From positions 59,694,270 to 59,758,269 of the forward strand of contig CAIIXF020000001.1 in the NCBI GenBank assembly GCA_903813345.2: DNA of 64,000 nt, written 5' to 3'. Within the stretch, counting starts at the first letter, position 1; each line of letters begins with the position of its first letter. This document shows positions 58,287-64,000 of the stretch, piece after piece. The translations under genes were made by a program, and so were the position numbers. The stretch is from Owenia fusiformis. Lineage: Eukaryota > Annelida > Polychaeta > Sabellida > Oweniidae. The notes below the pieces were generated by a model. That model was not told where the DNA came from, searched no databases, and worked only from the letters and a program-made list of their open reading frames with translations.

Positions 58287-60191
58287 ATACAAGCAATTAT
58301 GATGGGACTGATCACTGATTATCCGGGAGAAACTCCTATCGGCGTAATCGCTTTAATAATTTAGAAAAATCAGCAACACAAACGTGAACCTGTACAAGGT
58401 CAAATGGTGATTAGTCCTGCATCGATCCCTTATGTAACCCCCGCCCATAATATTATTGAACACACCTGTCTAAAGCCAGCTGTGGAACCGTACATATACA
58501 GTAGATTTTTTTTAACATTAGAAAATCTGAACTTGTGACCAACTTACTAAAATAGTATATTTATTCATGTTTTTAACCATAATGTCTGCAGAGGGAGAAG
58601 GGGTCGATAGTACTCTTTGCAATTTTTTTTGAACCTCCGTTATATTTCTACATTGACGAAGGTGATTGAGGGTAGAGGGGCAAAGTTATGATAGTCGGAA
58701 GTCAATTCTAATAAAAATGAAATGCACATAATATTGATAGCTTTTATAATACTGTAGAAAATGCAAAATACAATATTGCTCTGTTTGACAAATAATCATT
58801 TAGCGCATTGGATTCCCTTTCCAACAATGAATATCTTTGAAACTTTTTGGCATAATCCTAAATGAATATGTAAACTGTGGTATCAAAATTATAATGATAA
58901 CCCTCCCGAAAGTTTAGATACAAATTTGTTTTTATCCCAAACCACCAATTTTTCATTTTCGCTAATTCAAGTTATAGTCCGTTGGTATGTGGTTGCTAGG
59001 CAAAAATCATGGACCGAAATTATGCCAAGCATTTATCTATTTTCTTACTTAATCACTGATTGTTATTTGTATTAAATCTTGAGATATGAATTTTAAAGAC
59101 AAAAACAAGTTGAAGTTGAAATTGTTGATTATTCAACTTTGCGTTAGTTTGATTTCGATGGGTTTTCGCGATACCTTTGAAAGTGCATATAACTTCAGTT
59201 CTAGAATACCCTGCGCGCAGAGTCTAGTTAAACTACAAGAAGACGAAGCTCTCTTTTAAGAAGTGAAGTCAAACGAATGCAAAGGGTAGTTCTAGAAAAG
59301 CGTTTACCTTGATTTTGGTCAGTTTGAAAGATGATAGATTGTTCTTTTAGGAAATAAAGTAGTCTTGGCACCAAAAATCTCTTTGGAAAAAAATTATCAA
59401 GTGTTCACAAAATGTCAAAAATGTTCACCCCCTAAGTCACGTTGACCTCGATTTGACCTTTGTTGACCTACCTTTTTCGAAAAATCAATATATTTCTAAA
59501 GATGTAATAAGGAATAAGGTTTACAACAATTTCAATATTATTAAAGTCAGACAAGTAACAAAAATCGCAGAGCCATCCCCCCTGCGACTTATTGTTATAA
59601 AAAAGGTTGCAGACATTAGGATTAAATACCATTTCTTATTCTGCCGCGCTCACCAGAAGTTTGAGAAAACCACTACTTCTTAAACTTGTCCAGCTAACAG
59701 TACCTCAGCTGGGTTTAACCAGGAGTGTGTTCAGTTACATAATATGCTCTGCTTCTGCACAATGTTTGCCGAGGATGTACGTGCACTGTACGTGGCAAGG
59801 GGGATGCAATGTATTACTAAAAGTGGAATTAAACCTGACATAATTCCCATCGCTGTAAATAAAATATGTGTAAACAAAATACTGTTTTTCTTCATTGTTT
59901 TTGCAAGGCGTGGGAAAGAATTTGGAGCATTTGTAATTGTCACTTGCTTTGTCAAGGGGCGTCAACCATGCATTTATCAACTGCCATTCGACACTCGATT
60001 GAAATCAAAATATTGACATACCATGGATACCATTTTCTCACGAATGATCTTTAGTAAGGCCCATCCTTTGTAATCATGACCCCAAACTATCTCTGAAATG
60101 TTGTCATCAATAATGAAACGTAACTTGCATCATCGATAGGCTTTGACATAAACCACAGGTATGTAACGTAATGACTAGTTTTAGGCTGTGT
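58287..60191. other. Intergenic, no recognisable gene
   Basis: Unrecognised ORFs of 62-90 codons cluster at 59453-60054 on both strands. The phrase ACCCTGCGCGCAGAGTCT recurs at 59208-59225 (see 30039). No RNA gene found. Confidence 0.45.
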
Positions 60192-60196
60192 ATAAT

Positions 60197-61078
60197 CACG
60201 CGGTACTAACTCACTGGGGCGTATAGAAACCAAAACGGCCCGCAAAACCGTTAATTTGAATTTCAAACCTACCCTTTCTTTGGAAAATCAATGATTGTGA
60301 GTCTCAAAGTACACCGTTTTTCTTCAAACTTGTTCCATTAAAACCTTAACAGAAATACCTTTCACTCGAGACATTGCTTTTGTTTACAAAGTCCCTCGTT
60401 TTAGCGGCGTTTTGGTCCCCAGATGTGAGAAGTTGCAAATCCTGATCAGATTTCAACCACAATACTTGATATCTCGCTCGTTGGATCTATACACCTTATC
60501 AGTAGTCATAGACTGTGGGGCGTTTTGGAAGACAACGGGGCGTTTTGGTCAATTTCGAACAGTTGCGTAGGACTTTTGGAAATTGCTGCGTTTCATGTAA
60601 TAAACGAGTCAGGCCACGGGAAAAGGGGTCTTATCACAGATTCGTCACAGTTTCCTCTTAATCTTGGGGACATTACTGGCTCTGTAGCACAATTTAAATT
60701 TTTGTGATGAGACGGGTTTTCCTATGGCGAGGCTCAAATATGTTGATGCAGCGATGGAAGGTTGTAATGGGAGTCCTTGCGCAGAATATGGGGGAGAGTG
60801 ATAGAAGAACTGGCGAGATATCAAGGATTGTGGTTGAAATCTCTGAGGATTTGCAACTTCTCACATCTGGGGACCAAAAACGCCGCTAAAACGAGGGACT
60901 TTGTAAACAAAAGCAATGTCTCGACTGAAGGTTTTAATGGAACAAGTTTGAAGAAAAACGGCGTACTGTGAGACTCACAACCATTGATTTTCAAAAGACA
61001 GGGTAGATTTGAAATTCAAATTAACGGTTTTGCGGGGCGTTTTGGTTTCGATACGCCCTGGTGAGTTAGTACCGCGTG
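60197..61078. mobile_element. 882-bp foldback MITE, CAC...GTG family, TSD ATAAT
   Basis: The left CACGCGGTACTAACTCA pairs with the right TGAGTTAGTACCGCGTG. Arms of about 290 bp include ACCGTTAATTTGAATTT, ACCGTTTTTCTTCAAACTTG, AAAGTCCCTCGTTTTAGCGG and TTTGGTCCCCAGATGTGAGA. ATAAT flanks both ends (60192-60196 and 61079-61083). The centre (about 60520-60770) is unique. A shorter relative is 51262-51676. Confidence 0.85.
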
Positions 61079-61083
61079 ATAAT

Positions 61084-63240
61084 GGCTAGCTTGACTACTG
61101 TATATTTCAATGAGGTTTCACATCATTTTATTATATCACTGCCATATTCTTCACTCTCTGATTGGTCCATGTCCTAAAGGTGACTAAAAAATAATAAACG
61201 ATATTCAACGGAAGTCAAATGATATTCTGAAATGTACATTCAGACCTTTATGTACTTCAGATTGAACTGTCTATGCTATCCAATGGAGAAACATTTTTGC
61301 CGATTTCTGGTAAGTGCAAACGATTAGATTTAGATTTTTCACTTACCCATTCTTGTAGTCTCTGAGCAATAAACCCATTACAATTTGGGCTTACCAAAAG
61401 AAATTCTAATTTGCTTTTTCTTACGTGCGTAATAATATTTGACACTACGTAATAAATAGTTTACAAAAATATTTTACTGCGTAAAAATAGTTTGATTCGG
61501 TTTCTAAAATAAAGAAATTTGGTATAAGATTTCAAATATTATTGTCAAACATCTACAACTATTATTTATATACGTCTTCAACATGAACGACAAACAAATA
61601 TTACGCAGCGCTTTATGATGAATGATGAATACGTTATTAGATGCTGAATACACCGATTGATTATTATGCGCCGAAGTTTATTTGAAATTGTCAACGTTTC
61701 TGACTTCCAGTATGCAGTATTTGTTCGCTAAAACTCAGAGAACCACAAACCTGAAATATGGGGTAAAACTGTTACCGTCTCAAACTGAGCATACAGAAGA
61801 GATTCAGAATGACAACTCAGAAAAATTCAAATACACCGTCATAGATTGTAAGTGCATGCTGGTGTTTGATTGAACTGTTATCTGAAGACAATGTGAACTC
61901 AAAGAAGATATAATGATTTTTGTGAAGCCCCATTGAAATATACAGTGGTCAAGCTTGCCAATAAAGTAGCCCAAAACTAGTCTTTATGATACCATATTGG
62001 CTTATGTTTAACAAAAATCGCCAAAAGTAATTTTTCATAAGCAAATTTCAAAGTTTACAACTTAAAAACAAGTACTTCTGGTAAAAGTCAGGTATATTGT
62101 GTGAAAATTCCAGACAATAAACGCAAGGACGATGTTATTGCTCTCCGGCGTTAATTACTGGGTGGTAAATTGATGACCGGCACCAGCCATTAAATGGATT
62201 CAAGACTCATGTAAGAACAGGTAATAGAATTTTACAAAAGGCAACATCATGGCGCATTAAAAATAATTTAGAGTGAAATAATGGCGTTTTGCTATTAGAG
62301 TCACGATCGCTTGCTTCCTTCGTTCTCCGCTGTTATTGCATTACTTCAACTCGGCAATTACCGGCCATTCATGACTTAAGGAAGATAGATGACCGCCCCG
62401 CATAGCTGAACTGTCATGGGATCTACCCACGTTTGAAAATCTTCCTTGGACACGTATTTCCGCAATCCATTCTCTTTAAATTGTGAATGCCCATAGTCAC
62501 TTTTTAGAAGTTTATCATTTTAGTGCTTGTTAGTTTACATGGTCGCTAAACTCAGTCATTCCACGTCCGAAAAAACATGAAAACAAAACATCATAACGAG
62601 TATGTTTTCCTCGTGGTGTCCAGTTGATATCAATATCCAACATAGCAATTTGTAAACTTTGATTGAAATGAGAAGATATGATATTAAAGTCAACGATTTA
62701 TCATTCTTGCCATCGTCTTCTAAAGCGATAAAATTAAAAAGTCCCAAAGCTAAGGAAATTCACTTGATAGTTATTAAAGGTTCTATCGATTAATAAAAGA
62801 TGAACATAGATAACGCATTAATGATTGTATTTTCTGCTTTCTCATCATTTTAATTGCATTGGACTTGTCATCTACTTATTTACTATTGTTATAGGGTACA
62901 GATCGGGGAATTCTATTTTATTTAAAGCTCTATATTATGTTGTTCCAGATGATGACGAATAAAAAAATGTAAGACTTAAAGAATTCAGTGTCTTACAGTA
63001 ACATTTTATACTTCTAAAAAGTATGACACTATTTTTTCATTTTAATACATCCTAAAAGATTATAAACCCTATACTCATCTCAAAGTTAAAAGATGTAGAC
63101 CATGTGGGAAATGAGCTTTGTTTACCTGAAAATATTTAGGATACTGATTTAGAAAATGTCATTTCTTTAATAAGTCAATACAAAATCTATAGCATCATAA
63201 GTACAAAGGTGTCGAACAATCGGAAGGATCTTTCAATTAA
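61084..63240. other. Intergenic, no recognisable gene
   Basis: ORFs of about 62 codons only; nothing recognised. Confidence 0.45.
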
Positions 63241-63399
63241 GGAATAAATAATGATAGGCCATTCAATATGGTGAAATTCAGCACGAGTTGGACAGAATGT
63301 TGTACAAAGCACGAACCGAAGGTGAGTGCATTTGTACTAACATTCTGTCCAACGAGTGCTGAATTTCACCATATTGAATGGCCTATCATTATTTATTCC
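63241..63399. mobile_element. 159-bp near-perfect palindromic MITE
   Basis: GGAATAAATAATGATAGGCC and a continuing arm of about 68 bp are mirrored with only two or three differences on the right, around a loop of about 25 bp. Such high arm identity suggests recent formation or gene-conversion between arms. No target duplication recognised. Confidence 0.8.
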
Positions 63400-64000
63400 G
63401 ATTCAAACATAAAAATTAGTAAAAGCCGTGTCTGTGGAACGGGCATGAAGGAAGAATACGCATGCTATCAAGATTCTGAAGTCGGCCGGAAAAATTTTAG
63501 AATTTGTTTGGGCTGTTCTATTTTACTCCCCGTTTTAGATTTTATACGGTGTATGAAACATGGGGTGTTGATAAAATAGTTGCAGTAGTTACGGAGGGAG
63601 TAAAAAAGAACAGCTATCCCTGGACAGAGCCCCAGATGTGCAGCTGAGATGACGTCACTCAAAACAATGCAAATTGCAGATTGAATAGAGCATGGTCGTG
63701 CATCTATGGAGAATTAGAGAACGTTCTATATTGGCTATGCTGCATTCTGATTGGTTGAGAAATTCAAATAGAGCACGGTCATGTTTGAATTCGTCTCTCA
63801 ATAAGACACAAATAGAAATTGTGAATGGTGTCGATTTTCCGTCACGAACGTCATGATCATGGTATGACACTTAGAAATGTGAGTGCGTTCTGCAGTATAT
63901 AAACATAGCTATTTATTAAGTCAGTTTCACTTGGCAATAAGAATTACACTGTTGCTCATAAATATGGAATATTTTATAGATACGAACTGTTTGATGGAAT
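63400..64000. other. Intergenic, no recognisable gene
   Basis: The 103-codon ORF 63268-63579 starts inside the MITE and has no recognised domain. 'AATAGAGCATGGTCGTG' near 63685 and 'AATAGAGCACGGTCATG' near 63768 are two similar phrases in direct orientation. Confidence 0.4.

Overview
This window looks like AT-rich, gene-poor, transposon-dense genomic DNA from an invertebrate animal. I infer that from one intronless rhodopsin-class peptide-receptor-like GPCR gene, two non-LTR retrotransposon fragments (one with a poly(A) tail and a target-site duplication), a Ty3/gypsy-type LTR element, and many foldback or MITE-like inverted repeats. There are no operons and no prokaryotic gene packing. I cannot name the phylum; a marine bilaterian such as a mollusc, annelid, brachiopod, hemichordate or lancelet would fit. 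All alignments were done by eye, so element edges are approximate unless a target-site duplication (TSD) fixes them. Layout: 59-1235 is a giant inverted repeat. 2313-2800 (minus) is a decayed LINE reverse transcriptase fragment. 2804-9048 holds no recognisable gene. 9049-19179 is a complete, almost pristine LTR retrotransposon on the minus strand, with 2.6 kb LTRs and a single 1,050-residue gag ORF but no pol. 19184-26916 is mostly intergenic with palindromic repeats and a TAA-flanked MITE. 26921-27273 is a TTAA-flanked MITE and 27418-28275 is a 5'-truncated LINE. 28690-29520 is a degenerate tandem array. 32492-34160, 38207-39035 and 46599-48107 are foldback elements, and the last carries a second transposon nested inside it. 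36647-37088, 41656-42218, 51262-51676, 57747-58281 and 60197-61078 are short non-autonomous DNA elements that share CAC...GTG termini and 5-bp target duplications. The only credible host gene is the GPCR at 52428-53657, with a polyadenylation signal about 50 bp past its stop. How it fits together: apart from the receptor, everything recognisable is mobile DNA, and none of it encodes a complete set of replication enzymes. The LTR element has Gag only, the LINEs are truncated, and the inverted-repeat elements have no transposase, so all must depend on enzymes encoded elsewhere. The strongest leads are the gag-only LTR element with near-identical LTRs, the shared CAC...GTG plus 5-bp TSD signature, the nested insertion at 46837-47470 with dense subterminal repeats, and a GPCR that lacks the canonical extracellular disulfide and toggle-switch tryptophan. 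I saw no rRNA, convincing tRNA or CRISPR array.
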